Part shown: piece after piece, positions 63,382 to 64,000 of the stretch | Position numbering within the stretch: position 1 is the stretch's first letter | Layout of the letters: every line of letters begins with the position of its first letter | Origin: Microbacterium rhizomatis | GTDB lineage: Bacteria; Actinomycetota; Actinomycetes; Actinomycetales; Microbacteriaceae | Direction of reading: 5' to 3' | Length of the DNA stretch: 64,000 bases | Assembly: GCF_008710745.1 (NCBI RefSeq) | Contig: NZ_VYSA01000001.1 | Coordinates: forward strand, 930,001-994,000 | The notes under the pieces: model-generated | Databases searched by the model: none | What the model was told of the DNA's origin: nothing | Seen by the model: the letters and a program-made list of their open reading frames with translations, nothing else | Made by a program: the position numbers and the translations under genes

Positions 63382-63783
63382 TCAGCCCATCCGCATCATC
63401 GAGTCCTTCATCGCCATGCATGCGTCCATGCAGGCCTTGCACGACTGCGCGCACATCTTGCAGACCTCGCTCATGTCCGCGTGCTCCATGCATTTGTCCA
63501 TGCAGACCTGACACATCGCCATGCACGCGTCGAGCATCGACATCATGGCCGCCGGCGTCATCCCCTGCATCCGCAGCATCGACCGCATCATGGTGTTGCA
63601 CATGTCGGCGCAGTTCATGCAGGCCGGCGAGCAGTCCATCATCTGGGTCGAACACACCGTGCAGGCCTGCTCGCAGGCCGAGCAGGCATCCATGCAGGCC
63701 TGCATCAGAGTCATGTCCATCGACTCCATGCCGGGCATCGACATCATGTCGTTCGACATCATGTCTTTCATCATCATGTCCAT
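63382..63783 (-). CDS. Four-helix-bundle copper-binding protein (DUF326)
   Basis: Small Cys/Met-rich protein of 133 residues. After a Met/Asp-rich start (MDMMMKDMMSNDMMSMPGM) come regularly spaced Cys: MQACMDACSACEQACTVC, DCSPACMNCADMCN, LDACMAMCQVCMDKC and VCKMCAQSCKACMDAC. This spacing is that of the DUF326 / Csp copper-storage bundles, in which Cys lining the core bind Cu(I). No signal peptide is seen, so it is probably cytosolic. A CopC-like gene starts 100 nt away divergently, supporting a copper role. Confidence 0.9.
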   Translation of the reverse strand: MDMMMKDMMSNDMMSMPGMESMDMTLMQACMDACSACEQACTVCSTQMMDCSPACMNCADMCNTMMRSMLRMQGMTPAAMMSMLDACMAMCQVCMDKCMEHADMSEVCKMCAQSCKACMDACMAMKDSMMRMG

Positions 63784-63876
63784 CGCATCACTCGCTTTCC
63801 GTTCGTGGTCAAGCGAGCAGGAAAGCCCGCCTGGTCGCCATGCTACGGCGACCGTCGGCACCACGACAGCCCCGGA

Positions 63877-63882
63877 TAGGCT
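63877..63882 (+). promoter_or_regulatory. Leaderless -10 box of the CopC-like gene
   Basis: TAGGCT, seven bases, then GTG at 63890. No ribosome-binding site. Confidence 0.45.
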
Positions 63883-63889
63883 CGACATC

Positions 63890-64000
63890 GTGCCTTCCCA
63901 CCCCACGCATACGTTTCGTGCCGCCCGTGTTTTCGCGCTCGTCGCCGCCCTGTTCCTGACCGCAGCGGTCGCGCTGATGGCGACGCCCGCATACGCGCAC
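63890..64000 (+). CDS. CopC-like exported protein, 3' partial
   Basis: Only the first 37 codons are inside the window. GTG at 63890 begins a signal peptide: MPSHPTHTFRAARVFALVAA, then a hydrophobic core and ATPAYA|H. Cleavage after AYA would leave His as the first residue, the arrangement used by CopC/PcoC proteins to bind Cu(II). With the DUF326 gene next door this makes CopC (or a CopC-CopD fusion) the likely identity, though the domain itself is not visible. Confidence 0.6.
   Translation, partial: MPSHPTHTFRAARVFALVAALFLTAAVALMATPAYAH

Overview
This is a GC-rich window of ordinary bacterial chromosome from a Gram-positive actinobacterium. The gene set is actinobacterial: a qcrCAB/ctaCDEF respiratory supercomplex with CtaF, DivIVA/SepF-type division genes, a GarA/OdhI-like FHA protein with two MerR regulators, DUF3040 and DUF3043 proteins, an Rv2175c-like protein and a PASTA kinase. 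Gene order and style suggest Microbacteriaceae, most likely Microbacterium; this is inferred from recognised families, not from a database search.

Layout. 1-2.2 kb: two-component system (5' end of the kinase lies outside the window) and a small SHOCT membrane protein. 2.2-4.3 kb (minus): PHP phosphoesterase and trpD. 4.5-8.9 kb (plus): ctaE-qcrC-qcrA-qcrB. 9.1-13.5 kb: rhodanese protein, then on the minus strand ctaC-ctaD-ctaF ending in a PP2C phosphatase. 13.7-25.3 kb: housekeeping genes (erpA, M20 peptidase, DUF3043, pyrD, nrdR, hisD, a membrane protein, dnaE, Nudix hydrolase, pseudouridine synthase). 25.3-42.4 kb (minus): lspA, divIVA, yggT, sepF, yggS and the dcw cell-wall/division cluster from ftsZ back to mraZ. 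42.6-48 kb: DUF3040 protein, polyprenyl diphosphate synthase, Rv2175c-like protein, LysM/lysozyme-like protein and PASTA kinase. 48-54.2 kb: a DUF559 protein between two related palindromic repeats, class II DAHP synthase, plsC, ROK glucokinase, acyl-CoA ligase. 54.3-62.9 kb: deformylase, EspI-like ATPase, pyruvate carboxylase, ParA, two MerR regulators and the FHA protein. 62.9-64 kb: an unknown 115-residue protein, a four-helix-bundle copper protein and the start of a CopC-like gene cut by the window edge.

How it works together. The two respiratory operons encode a bcc complex and an aa3 oxidase that in actinobacteria form one supercomplex. The dcw block makes lipid II and the divisome, with MraZ probably acting on its own promoter through a triple 10-bp repeat. 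The PASTA kinase, the FHA protein and the PP2C phosphatase are parts of a Ser/Thr phosphorylation network linking wall growth to metabolism.

A recurring feature is a TAnnnT box 6-7 nt upstream of the start codon with no Shine-Dalgarno sequence, which points to many leaderless mRNAs. I see no prophage, insertion sequence, CRISPR array, tRNA or rRNA. No gap between genes exceeds about 260 bases. I did not find a convincing new multi-gene system; the least ordinary items are the repeat-bracketed DUF559 gene, the EspI-like ATPase with a 15-bp minisatellite, and the dcw cluster without murE.
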